NCBI RefSeq assembly: GCF_017916325.1
Contig: NC_090162.1
Span: 921,501-985,500, forward strand
DNA from: Leishmania martiniquensis
Lineage: Eukaryota; Euglenozoa; Kinetoplastea; Trypanosomatida; Trypanosomatidae
Direction: 5' to 3'
DNA length: 64,000 nt
In this document: piece after piece, positions 28,476-40,100 of the stretch
Numbering within the stretch: position 1 is the first letter of the stretch
Layout of the letters: each line of letters begins with the position of its first letter
The notes under the pieces: generated by a model
The model's input: only the letters and a program-made list of their open reading frames with translations
What the model was told of the DNA's origin: nothing
The model's database searches: none
Program-made: the position numbers and the translations under genes

Positions 28476-30272
28476 TGGGGGAGAAGGGGAGGGGGTCGGT
28501 CAATGACTCACGCAAGCAGCGACGAAGGAGAAGTGAAGTCTTCCCCTTCTTTCCTCTACGGGCTGTGTATGGTGGCACGTTGCCGACGCCCCCAGTCCAG
28601 ATGAGACACACAAGACGACGGAGACGGAAAGTTACAAGGCAAGGCTGATGGCGGTCAGTGCAGCCTACGCGGATTGTGTATGTGTGTGTGTGTGCGTATG
28701 AGCTTCGAGTGGAGAGAAGCCTCACAGGCAGCTCTGCCAAGGAGTAACGTATCCAGAGACTAGCAGCGTCAATGCTCCCCTCTGTCGACACAAATTCAGA
28801 GACTACGCACAGACACAAAAAAAAAACGGCCGCCGCCTCTTGAGGCCCTGGTCATCATCAACGCCTCACGCAGCGACAGCGAATGCACCATTACACCGGA
28901 AAGACGCGAAAAGGGGGGAAATACGCAGTCACGCAGCAGGAGCGATATAGATAGACGTCTGGAAGGAGATGTGGAGGCAATGCTGCTCAGACGTCCGAGC
29001 ACTGGCACCGCTGCCTCTCGCATGCCCTTATTCCGTCCCATCTGGTCGTGTGTGTGTGTGACTCACTCGTTCGGCAGCACCCCACTTATCCACCAGCAGC
29101 GGTCTGGCAGCTGCCGCCCTCCATTGCGACGTTCAGGCGTACACACAACATGTACATCAGAATGCAGGCGCAAAAGAGCGGCAGCAGCGTAGGCGCCCAT
29201 CTCATGATGGGCTTCCAGGCATGACGTCACGAGATGCGTGCACGAGAGCGAGAGGAAAAGGCGCAGAGAGCGCGCAAAGCGCTGTCACGGGGCAGCACGC
29301 ATGAAAAAAGCTCTCTCAGCCCTGTAGAGGGAGGGGGGAGGCGACATCAGGAGGCAGCAAGTCAAGCCACAACCATGCCGTTTCATGTGTGGGGGGAGGG
29401 AGGGAGAGGGAGATGTGTATGGGTGTGTGCGGTGGATGCCAAGCTGGCCGCTGGCCTGCGCACCCACACCATCCGTTCGGAGATGAGACAGGAAGAGAGG
29501 AAGGCGGTCGAGCTCAGAGCGAATTTGCGCTGATGCGAAAGAGTGAGAAGAGGAGGGGAAGTGAAGTGAAGTTTGGCATACACATACACGCACACAGAGC
29601 ACAGAAAAGCGGTGTGAGAGGTGTCCATAGAAACAGACTGTCGCAAAGACGGAAAGAGAGAGTGCCGCTGTGCGTGTGTGTCTGTCTGTGTGTGTGTCTG
29701 CCAGTCTGTGTGGGCGAGTGCGTCAGCAAATCAAGCCGAAGAAAACGCTCACTCAGATGTACCGAGGGAGAAGGCGGACACCGAACTTTTCAACAGGGGA
29801 CGGAAACACAAGCCGGCGAGCCCATCGCGTGCGCATCTCATCCCCCCCCCCGCGTCCCCTTGGCCGAAGGAGATGCGCGCGAGTGAGAGAGGCACCGCGC
29901 ACAAGGGGAGGGGAGGGGCACCAGCAGCACAGGAGTGCGTCTATGCGAGGCAGTCGCAGCTCACCACATTCCGCAAAACAGCAGAGAGAGGTGGAGAGGA
30001 GAGCAAGCGCCAGTAGAAAGCAGCCAGATGCACACACGCACACACACAGACAGACAGACATCTATACGTGTACGTATGCGTCTCAACACACGCAGGCATG
30101 GCAGACGTATAGCTCTGCTTGTACTGAGACAAGGCAGACGCATGAAGGGCATGGAGACCGACGGTGAGAAAGAAGGCGCGGCGAGGCACCATCACCGCTA
30201 CCACGCGCACACACGTGTCATCCAAATACGTGGAGGAGGATGAGGAAAGAGGAGATGACCCGTCTTCCACAT

Positions 30273-31337
30273 CTACTGATTCCGCAGCGCATTCGCCGCA
30301 CGCAAAAAGCTCTCGTTTGCCAGCGCTCTACGCAACCCTGGCTCGTGCTCATCCACGCCCAGCTGCACGCCATACTCGTGCAGCTGTTGTCGAAAGCCAA
30401 TGTTCGGCGACGCACACGGGCGGCGGTGCTGAACCAGATGAATCGCAGCAGACGAGCTGAGGCGCAGCTTCCGCATGAGATAAGCGGACACCACCGTCGG
30501 AGCGCGAGAAATGCCGGCGCCACAATGAACAAGCACTCCGCCACGGCTCTTTACGAGCGCGTTCTCAATAAACTCAAAGGTGCGCGCAAAGTGGGGCGTC
30601 ATGTCGTAGTCGGGGCGGTCGTCTGCGGACAGCGTCATGTACATGAAGTTCCCCGGGAAGCGTGGCTGTGTGCCAATGCAGCAGCACACGTGCGTGATGC
30701 CGTGGCGTTGCATGAGCGCACGATCGCTCGCTGGGTGGTAGGAGCCGCACCACAGGCCAGGGACGACCTCCTGCATCTGGCTGAGGCAATCGATTCCAAA
30801 GCTGCTCGAGCCACGAGCGCCGCCGCACTCCGCAACTGCGCTGCCCAGCGCGCCACTACTGCTCGAGCTTCCCGCAGGCCCGCTCTCGTCCGTCAGCAGC
30901 ACCATCTGCCGCAGCTCCTTCGTGACGGCAGGATCCCCAAGCTCGCTGCAGAGCTCTTCCAGAAGCTCACAGACGACCTTGCGGGCCTCAGCAAGCCCTT
31001 CCTGATCGATGGGCAGATTTGTCGCCATCATTCGGAACGCCTCCAAAGGCTCTCGAAGGATGGGTGGCATCTGAATGCGATTGTTTAGAGAGGCACTGGT
31101 GCCGGTCTGCGTGCGCTGCGGATGTGACTGCGCGCTGCTCCGGGGAGCCGACGCGGATGAAGCGGTGGGGGTGCTGCAGTTGGAGTCATCGAGGCACTCG
31201 GCGGCTTTGTTGAGAGTGGCGAGTTGAGGGTAGGCTGAAAGGAAGCGCAGTACGCGGAAAAAAAGGTTTAGGTCGCCCTCGGGGAGGTGGTGAAAGGCGC
31301 CCTGCGGCGGCGGCGGCCTCATCATCTTGGGCGGCAT
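30273..31337 (-). CDS. Dual-specificity protein phosphatase
   Basis: 354 aa. The C-terminal half (about 187-326) is a compact DSP domain: VVPGLWCGSYHPASD, ALMQRHGITHVCCC, FMYMTLSADDRPDYDM (candidate general acid among Asp239/240/243), HFARTFEFIENALVKSRGGVLVHCGAGISRAPTVV (signature HCx5R, Cys272 and Arg278), then YLMRKLRLSSSAAIHLVQHRRPCASPNIGF. Members dephosphorylate phosphotyrosine and phosphoserine/threonine. The residue after the catalytic Arg is Ala278+1 rather than the usual Ser/Thr, which normally tunes the thiolate and assists phosphoenzyme hydrolysis. The N-terminal 180 residues are helical (about 20-50 and 95-150) with Ser/Thr linkers and no recognised domain. No MAPK-binding rhodanese domain is seen. 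Substrate unknown. Confidence 0.88.
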   Translation of the reverse strand: MPPKMMRPPPPQGAFHHLPEGDLNLFFRVLRFLSAYPQLATLNKAAECLDDSNCSTPTASSASAPRSSAQSHPQRTQTGTSASLNNRIQMPPILREPLEAFRMMATNLPIDQEGLAEARKVVCELLEELCSELGDPAVTKELRQMVLLTDESGPAGSSSSSGALGSAVAECGGARGSSSFGIDCLSQMQEVVPGLWCGSYHPASDRALMQRHGITHVCCCIGTQPRFPGNFMYMTLSADDRPDYDMTPHFARTFEFIENALVKSRGGVLVHCGAGISRAPTVVSAYLMRKLRLSSSAAIHLVQHRRPCASPNIGFRQQLHEYGVQLGVDEHEPGLRRALANESFLRAANALRNQ

Positions 31338-32044
31338 GGCGAAGATGCTCCTTCACTCCAATGGAAGAGGCTGGCGAGCAGGCTGTGATGCGACAGAGGG
31401 GCGGGGAAGAGGTGCAGCTTGCGCTGGTGACAGCAGGCCGCGTCGTTCGTGCGTCTGTATAAAGATCCCGGTGCGAGTGGCGTTGCTCACGTTTGCCGTT
31501 TAGCCCTCCGCTGTGGTTGAGGCGAATGTGGTTCGTAGTGATGGCGATGGGAATGGAGATGGGGGGGAGGAGGCGTCGTAGACAGCTTTTTTACCAGGGA
31601 GAGAGAACGTATGGCGGAACACTGTCTCGATAGGAAAGGGAGGAGAGAGGGCGTGTGGCGGGGGCGTGTCAAAGTGCATCGGTGCTGCTGCTACTTTACC
31701 CGTTGGATGGAGCTGCGCAGCGGAGGGGGGTGAGCCAAAGTGCTCGGGCACTGCTCTTGCGTGTGGGGCGGTACGACGGTGCGCGTGAGAGAACCAAAAA
31801 GGAGCGCGGGAGTGGACGGAACGAATCGCTTCGTAACGGAGCCCACCGCGCTGGCGGCGCAACGGGGAGGGGAGAGAGAGGGGGGACAGAAAGACCCCTA
31901 CCCCTTCTCGTTTGTGAAGTGGACGAAAATAGCAACATGAACGGCGGGGCAGCCGACTCAGACTCAGCACACCCAGTAGCGCCTCTTGCTCGGCACTCGG
32001 CAGACTCTCCACACCACCACCACCACGCAACAAGCACGCCTGCC
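31338..32044. other. Intergenic spacer
   Basis: Leader of the phosphatase gene and presumed 3' UTR of uL11m. Purine-rich run at 31555-31575 and 31865-31895. No gene supported. Confidence 0.6.
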
Positions 32045-33082
32045 TCAGTGCGGCGGTGCTGCATCCCGCGACCAGTACACCTGCGACTGCACCTGCTCGT
32101 CGGTCATTCTCAGCTGCCGCTGGCGATCATGCTCTGGCAGGCGATAATTTAGAAACACAACACGCATCTCCTCCGGTGTCATTTCGTTGAACCAGCCGCG
32201 CGTGTTGAGGTAGCGACGCGCCATTTCTCGATGGCGCCTATCCTGCGTAAAGAGGCTCTTGGGGTGAGACGACTTCCACAGCGCGTTCAGCAGGTTAGCA
32301 TCCTTCAGGCCCTCCTCAAGCTGTGCGTTGGTCAGCGGCGCCATGTTCGGTCGATGCAGACGCTCAATCAACGGGGCGGACTCGAGCTCCTTCGCCTTCA
32401 GTGCCTCGTACTGCGCCATGTGCACTTGACGGTACTTCTCGCTCTCCTCCATGTACTGCTTCTCCGTCATACCCTTCACGGGCGAACTGTGCGTGGTATC
32501 AACGCCGATGATGGCAATGCCCATGCGTCTCGCCTGGCCAATGACACGCCGCACACGCACCTCTATGGGTGGGTACTCGACCTTGCCCCACGACATCTGC
32601 TTCATCTTGGCGATCTCGTAGCACATCTCTAGGGTTAGGTAGGCGCAGTAGCTGCCGCGCAGCACAACGGGGCCCGTCTCGCCTCTTTTCTTGCGAATGG
32701 CTCGCAGCAGAAACCACGCCGTCGGCGGCGGCTCGATTCGGAAGATGTACGACTTGTCGAAGTACACCTGAATCCGCACGATGAGATCGACGTCCTCCTT
32801 GAAGTGCGGCTTCGTGCGGTCGTTGAACGCCTTGGCGAAGTCCATCGCCTTCAGCCCCAGCTTCGAGAACTCCTGGCCAACCGGCGGCCCTGTGGCGGCC
32901 TTGCCTGCTTTGATGAAGAAGCGCCAGTTGTGCAGCACCGCCTTGTTCGGAAAGTCCGGTACGGCGAAGATGTCCTTTGCCTTCGCCTCCACCTTGGGGT
33001 CGAGAAAACGGTTGCTTCCGGGCTCGATATTGACCGTCTTCGGCCGCGCCTTGAGGTGCCACAGCACACCACGTCGCAGCAT
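32045..33082 (-). CDS. Mitochondrial ribosomal protein uL11m
   Basis: 345 aa, about twice bacterial L11. A basic N-terminus (MLRRGVLWHLKARPKTVN) looks like a mitochondrial presequence. The L11 N-terminal domain is clear at about 50-130: WRFFIKAGKAATGPPVGQEFSKLGLKAMDFAKAFNDRT, then VDLIVRIQVYFDKSYIFRIEPPPTAWFLLRAI. It is followed by a divergent C-terminal L11 domain (LEMCYEIAKMKQ...GQARRMGIAIIGVD, about 150-220). A 120-residue charged extension after it (QAQYEALKAKELE to the end) is typical of the protein-rich kinetoplastid mitoribosome. It should sit at the GTPase-associated centre of the large subunit. A pyrimidine tract and AG at about 33118 place the start 36 nt downstream. Confidence 0.93.
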   Translation of the reverse strand: MLRRGVLWHLKARPKTVNIEPGSNRFLDPKVEAKAKDIFAVPDFPNKAVLHNWRFFIKAGKAATGPPVGQEFSKLGLKAMDFAKAFNDRTKPHFKEDVDLIVRIQVYFDKSYIFRIEPPPTAWFLLRAIRKKRGETGPVVLRGSYCAYLTLEMCYEIAKMKQMSWGKVEYPPIEVRVRRVIGQARRMGIAIIGVDTTHSSPVKGMTEKQYMEESEKYRQVHMAQYEALKAKELESAPLIERLHRPNMAPLTNAQLEEGLKDANLLNALWKSSHPKSLFTQDRRHREMARRYLNTRGWFNEMTPEEMRVVFLNYRLPEHDRQRQLRMTDEQVQSQVYWSRDAAPPH

Positions 33083-34178
33083 TTCAGCGGAGCAGGCGAG
33101 GTGGAGCGCCGTCGTGCCTCAGATGCGGGGAAGGAAAAAGCCGACGACAGTAACAGCCCGCAGCAGAGTGCTCGTGCCTCTGTGTCTTTGTGGGGGGGGG
33201 AGGAGGGGGACGAGTTGCCTCTTCAACAGAGGGGCTCGACGGGCGCGTGCGTCTGTGCACGCGCAATCACCTGCGGGAAGAGATGCAACTAAAACGAGGA
33301 GCGCCCGCTACGCCGTCTGGAGATGCTGCCCGAGAGGACAGAAACACCCCGAACGAGAGAAGGGGGCGAGGATGGGCGCAGCAAGAGAGATGGTGCGCGC
33401 CCGCCTCTGCCTATGCGTGTGTATGGGCGTGTGTGTGTGTGTTGACCCGCTCCATAAAGCGCACCACAAGCACGCACACCAAGACCCACTCGCACACACA
33501 ACTCTTAATCGAGTACTTGAACGACTCGTAGCGTCAGGCACTAGGGCAGAGAGGCCCCAAAGACGCGTTAGCACATGCGAGCCATGAAGACAGCAAGAGA
33601 GTGGAAGAAGAAGAGAGTCCTGGTGACTGCAGTAGCAAGCCGAGTGAAGTAGGTGCGCATCTGTGTGGATGGTGTGCTTACCTTTGCTTCGAGGGGGAGG
33701 GGGCGGCCAGCACGGGCCGCACTCACATCAACGCACAAAGACGGGATATGCCCCCTCAACCTCCACCGAGGGGGATCAACGCGTCTGTCGCACGTCATGT
33801 GCGCTCTTCGCCTCTGCCCAGCGGCGCCGTTTTCAGGAAGGAAAAGCAACGTGTGATGAAGGGGGGGCGTTGATGGGCACGTGCGTACGTCTGGCTGTGT
33901 GTGTGTGGTTGGGGGAGCGGGGGTAGGAGCGTGCAAACCCGCTGGTCGACTGGCGGCGATCTTGTGAAGCGTAAGTAAAGGCGTCCTGTGCGATGCGCAG
34001 CAGTCACGCCGCCCTGAGCCCTCTCTCCCCCTCTCCTTCTAACAACAACGTCTGCCTTACCATAAGCAGTAGGCGCCACGCTGCGCGATCCACGTCCTTT
34101 GGTGTGGAGGTGGAGAGAGGAGGAAGGAGGGGCGCATTCCTGCCCATGCTCTAGTGAGTTGCGTCGGTAATGTGTCGG
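33083..34178. other. Intergenic spacer
   Basis: Short uL11m leader and presumed 3' UTR of the zinc-finger giant. GT runs near 33425-33440 and 33895-33908. No supportable gene. Confidence 0.6.
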
Positions 34179-37100
34179 CTACGGAGGTGCGCACGGTAGC
34201 TCGGGCCCGTGGGTCGTCAAGCATCGCTCGCACCGCACACACCCGTGTAACACGTGGCTTCGAGAGAGCTTCATGTCCTGCAGGTATGCCCACTTGGTCT
34301 CTGTGTTGATGTGCTCCCTCTCGTGTGGACGGAGTAGGAGACACAGGCGGCGCAGCGTCGCAAAGCCGATCTCGTCAAAGATAGTGCTGGCGTTGACCAC
34401 ATCGATCAAGTCGAGGGCTGCAAGAAGCAGCCGACGAGTCCATGCGTCCTGCAGGGAGGGCGGAAGCGCCGGTAGTGGCTCGTGACACTGGTGGGCGTGA
34501 TCGTCCTTGTTGAGATGCCGTCGCCGCGGTGACCTCGAGCTCGGCAGCGAGTCCTTGATGCGGTGTTCGGCAAGAGTGCACACACCGTCCAAGACCTGGC
34601 GCACATCTACGATTGCCGAGTGCGCCATTCCCCTCTCATGGCCACTGCTCTCGAGCACAGCCACTAGCGGCTCGGCGGAGCAGGCCTGCTGCGCAGACGT
34701 CAAGTCACACCCGCGCCAGGGCAGGCGCTCGTGCAAGCAGTGCTGGGGATAAAGCACGCACGAATGCCTGCCTGAGTCGCAGCAGCGAGGTGGCGCTACC
34801 GACACGGACGAGGTGATGAGTCGAACTCCAGAGAGAACAAAACGTGACAGCCACGCCCAGTCCAGTCTCCGGCGGGGTGCTGTCACAGACACACAAGAGG
34901 AAGTCGCCCTCGTGGCTCCACCGCTGTCGATGCCGGTGGGCGTCGAGGCTGCATGCTTGGGCGGTGGCACTTCAAGTGCAACCCCCTCTTGGAGGGCGTG
35001 CGCCAGGGCTTTCAGGAGCAGTCGCAGAGCCATGGCATGCTCTCCAGGCAGTAGCGGTAGCGGGGCCGGCGCAGCTTCGTCGCTCGCCTGGCGTGGCAGG
35101 GACGGGGGCGCCGGCTGCCTGATACCATCACCAGTACCAGCATGAGGTATGCCGGGTATATCATACGCGCACGACGACCGACCCCACGCGCACCACCCGC
35201 AAGAGGCGCACACGTCGACCATCAAGAGGGGGCGAAGGCGCAGCGGCAACCGCGCGGACGGAGCCGCCGCCTCCGGTGTCTCAGACGTCACACTCGCCCC
35301 GCATGAAGCGCAGATGACAGCGGTCGTCGCGCCTGTCAAGCACGAGCGAGGAAGCCATTGCGCATTCGACTGCGGCACCGTCGTCGCTCCCTCCACTGAT
35401 CGCGCTGCAGAGAAGACTTTCGAGGCTAAGCCCCCAGTGCCCCGCAGCCCAGGCTGTCGCACAGTGATGTAGCCAGGCAACGGTGCGCTCGCTGGTAGCA
35501 GCACCGCCTCCACCACCGCCGAAGCGGTCGTCGGAGAAAGCTGCGCTGCTGCGTCACTCCACGCAAAGCGATCGCGAAACGGGCTCAGTACCTCGGCTAG
35601 ATGGCGCGGCGTGAAGGCGCACGCGGCGCAGCTGTGAGAGGGAGGCGCCGCGGTTGCGCCTGAGTCGCCATCAGCGTCTTGTGTCGCTAAGTTGATACGG
35701 TTGACGTGCATGCAGCCGCCATGCAAGCACAGCCATCGTGTGGCGCTTGGAACGCGCAACGGGGCGTCCGCGCCTGCGGAGGAGGAAGAGGCTTCATCGT
35801 CCGCTTGCGAATCGGTCGCGCTGGCGTCCATCACAACACGTGTCACCTGTGTCACCCACCGCCACCACCCATCGGAGACGGCCTTCCGCACCTCAATCGG
35901 CCATGTCAGCGGCGCGTGGCACTGCCAGCAATGAAGCATGCCAGTACGACTTTCCGCATTGCAGGAGGGGCACGCCTGCATCAGCCAAGGTATCGCAATG
36001 AACGGTGCGGCAGCGTTGTGCGTCTCCGTCAAGCGTCCGAGGCCAGGCAACAGAGGCAACGCCGATGGCAACGACGACACCGTGGCCATCCGCGTCGCCC
36101 TCGGTACAGCGGCAGCAGCAGCGGGCCGGCCGGCACCGCAGAGTTCGCAGTGAGTACGTATCCCAGGGTTGAGCACCACCGTGCACTCGACGCACCACCA
36201 CAGATACAGCAAGTGCTGTCCCGTAACAGCAGCAGGTGGAATAGCGCTGGTGACAGATGTGGACGAGCACGATGGCGGCCTGGTCGACGATGAAGCGCAG
36301 CTTGCGGCAGGCGGCTTGCAGAGCTCTCGAATGCGCTGATGGAGTGCACCGCACTGTTCGCACCACGGAAGCATACGCGCCTCAATGGACTTGGGGCTAT
36401 ACTGACAACACTTACAAGCCAGTGCAGCCGCAGCGTAGCTTGCGTCGCTGCTCTCGCCTGCCGCACCGGCCACCGCCTCACGCTTCTGCGGATCGGTCGT
36501 CGCTCGCCGGCATCCGCGGCAGAAGAACACGTGCTGGGGATCGTTCAGGGTCCGGCAGTGCGCACATGTCCAGTGCCGCAGGAGCACGACGCGCGCGATG
36601 GCAGCAGAGGTGGTGAACCGACTGGCTGCGCGACCAGTGCCGGCGACGGTGGCAGCAGCAGCAGCAGCAGTACCTCCGACTGCGAAGCCCCTAACCACAG
36701 CAGACGACAGGCCCTGTGCCAGAGCATCCACGCGGCCCGCATCGACTGTGGACGCACGTGCCAAAGGGTCTGCAGGTGATGAGGGCGACTTCGGCACCTC
36801 TTCGCTCCCCTGAGACGAGGACGGCGGGAGCAGCAATGACCCACACACATCACAGCTCAAGCCACGATCATCACAGTCGTCCACGGATGACGTCAAGCAC
36901 ATGCACGCGCGGCACTGCAGGAGCACCGATGACAAGGCATGGCACCGCTTGCAGGCCTTTGCATATCGGCTATTCCACAGGTAGCACCCGCTGCACTGCC
37001 AGGGCTGGCGCTGCTCCTCCTCGGCACGACGGCACTGCAAGATCAAGCTCATGCGATCATGGTAGAAGCTGATGCTCCCTCCAGAGCAAGCGACTGCACG

Positions 37101-40100
37101 CTGCCCAGTCACAATGAAAGGGCCTCTCGGCTTGGTGACACTCGCAGAGGCCACGCACCACTTCAGCGAGCTCAGCAGCCGCTCAAGCCCCTCCAAGGCG
37201 ATGCGCGGCATCAAGCGCAGAGTATCCAACGCATAACGCTCAGTGAAGCCGGCGCTCCACGCGCGGCAGCGAGATAGGAGCTGCACATCACGTGGCGTGA
37301 GCGCCTCTTTCTCCGTGCTTTGGGCTGAAGTCGTGGTGGTAGCCACTGGCGGCGTCGTTGCCGTCAGTGGTATGCACAGTCGATAGGCAAGGGCTGTGGG
37401 CACGGAAGTGCTTGTGCGCGGATAAATTCCGGAGCTGTTCGTCGAGTGGTCAGCCGCTGCAGGCGCCTCGACGAGCTTGTAAAGCTCACCAAGGAGCCAC
37501 ACAGCCGTCCACGCTACCCGTGCATCACTCTCTGCCAGAGAGCTGTCGTCGTTGGCGGCTGGTCGAGAGCCTGCAGTGTCCGGCGGCGCCCTCGGCGGCA
37601 GCGGCGTCGCCAGCTGCGCCAGACGCGCTAACAGCAGTCGAGCGATCGGCAGCTGAGGATAACCAGAGAGGAGCCTGGCTGTCACGGCACGGAGGTACCG
37701 ATCTGTGAGGGATAGCCTCGGTGACGTCGAAGGAGACGCTGACGAAGCCTCGGCGCCGTCGCTGCTGCGTCGGCCCAAGTACGGCGCCACGCAAGACGTC
37801 CACAGCTCAACTGTCTTGGCCAGAAGTCCCTTCTGCGGATTTTCGTCGAGATGGCAGCGCAAAACATATGTGCAGAGCACAGCCGTCGCGCGAGTGCGCT
37901 CCTCTGCGGAGGTGCACGGCTCTGGAGACAGAGGGAGCAACGAAGACGGAGAAAGCGGAGAAGTGCCGGACTTCGATCTGATTGGCCGACGTGCAGTTGG
38001 GGGTAGCGTGGTCGCGGTATCATCATGGGGCCCGCTGGCAGCGGCCTCAGGGGATACCGAGGTGAGGCCTCGCATGAGTGCATGAAGGCACAGAGGCAGT
38101 GGAGCCGGCAGTGCGTTCAGGTGTGCATACAAGGAGTACAATCGTGTACGCAGCTCCGCCGGGAGCGGCGCCTCCGCCTCTCCTGATGTGGCCTCGGTAA
38201 AGGCGATAACAGCGTTCGGGGGCGCCCCGGAGGCATGAACGGCCTCCAGCCATCGCGAGTCTTGCACCAAGGCGGCCGCCGCACCCTCGATCGCCTCTAG
38301 CAGCATCTGGCGCACGGCAATCGCACTGGAAGGCTGGAGCAACGGTGAATGCGAGGAGGCGGGCGACGGATACGTCACTGGAGCCCCTCGCGCGGTCGCA
38401 TCCATGTGTAGCAACGATACCAGCACCTGCACAGCGGCGCTGTACTGTCCACACTGCAGCAGCGACCGCCCCACCTCCCAGCTCGCCCCCATCGATGGAT
38501 ACCGAAAGTACAGTGCACACACCTGCTCCGGCACGCCCCAGCGGGCGAGCACCTTGGCACTCAGGCGAAGCCCCTCCTGCAGCTTGGCAATCAGCCCAGC
38601 GCGGGTGCGCGGTGTGAGCCACCGCAGCAACATCGACCTGCGCACATGGGACACAGCGTAGGACACATCGCGGTCTTCGGTCGCTGCGGATTGGCCACCA
38701 ACGTTCCCACCCGGCTTGGCTGGTTCCGAGTCACTACCGGCCCTCCCCGCTACCTCGCCGTCTGAGGCCTCCAGCACCGTGAGGTGCTGCGCACACTCTT
38801 GCTGAAGGTATGCCACCTGATGCAGTACGGCGGTCTTGTCCACCGCTGCGCTGTCGACAGCGTGCTCGCTCACGTGACCGATGGTGATGAGAGCGTACGC
38901 GTCGAAGAGAACGACCTCGCGCCACAGCATCGCACCTGCCTGATGTCGTTGCGGATGATACGTCGGCTGTGAGCGATCGCGATGACGGCGCCGTCGACCC
39001 TCCTCCTGCGAGGTGGGCGCGGCGGGTCGCGGTTGCAGTAGCTCGCCCGACAAGAGGCGGCGACGCCATTGCGCCGCAGTTTCCGCCATCGATAAAGAGC
39101 CCGTGATGCCATCGGCGCTACGACGGAAGGCGTCATTCCTGTGCGGCCGCTGTTCCTTCTGTTGAGACAGGTGCGTATCTGCGACGGAGCCAGACGGGCT
39201 AATCCGCCCACTCACCATCGCATGCAGCTGCAGCAGCGGCACAAGACGACGATGACGCTGTAGAGAACACGCAATACGTCGCAGGGAGATGTAACAGCCA
39301 ACGGCATGGAACTGCAACTCTTCCAGCGTGGCAGTCGTCGAGCTTGACGATGCCGGAAGATCATTTCCCGGAGCCTTGGGGCTCGATGAAGAGAGCGCAT
39401 GGCTATGTCTGTGTACGTTCGCAGCTTCGCTGAGTTCGATGATCGCATCCACAGCGTGGGCACAGCTTCGCACCATTTCACTGACCACCAGTTGCCAGTA
39501 GGGGTGCCACGTGCCGTAGGAGCCGCTGTTGCTCCACCCGACTACGTCTGTAACGCCGCACGCTGCATACCACTCCCGCAGCCACCCCTCATCTGCTGCC
39601 CTTCGGATGTCAGCACCGCCGTCTCTTTCGCGCGTGAACGTCTGCGCCCCCGCGATGTTCGTAGCCTCTGTGTCCAGAACGCCCTGCCACGGCCCAAATG
39701 TATGCGCCCTCGCCACCGCCGCTCCCGCGTCGTTTTTCGGCGACGCCGCAGGTGTTGGTGGAAGCTGAAGCAGCTCGCTGCTTTGTGCGGCGCACACGCG
39801 ATCTGCGGCGGCGGTCATCCATGCGCTCACAGCCGACCAGCTTGCAGCACTCCCCCTGGGCGTTTGCGCCGAGGTTGCCCGGAGCGACGGTGTCATCCGG
39901 ATATGCCTCGTGGAGTAGCGGTGAAGCAGCCACGGCACACAACTCTGCCAAGCGGCTGCAGATACCGAGCCACTGTCCTCGTCCCCGCCGCGCTGGCTGT
40001 GGTGTATGGCCACCGCTGCTGCCTCGACAAGCATGGTGACCGGCACCGCCACCCCAGCATCTGCCGCCGCCGTGAAAACATGGACGAGGCAGGCCAGGGA

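Larger units (their letters stand above)
28335..30272. other. Intergenic spacer rich in microsatellites
   Basis: TA and GT repeats immediately upstream of the TXNDC9-like gene, further GT runs (28457-28475, 28678-28694, 29046-29060) and long purine-rich patches (29390-29420, 29535-29570). It holds the leader of the TXNDC9-like gene and a long presumed 3' UTR of the phosphatase gene. An 81-codon minus-strand frame at 28796-29041 is not convincing. No gene called. Confidence 0.55.

Noticed and set aside
28796..29041. 81-codon minus-strand frame as a possible small gene
   Set aside because: Only weakly protein-like; no clear helix, signal or splice context to support it.
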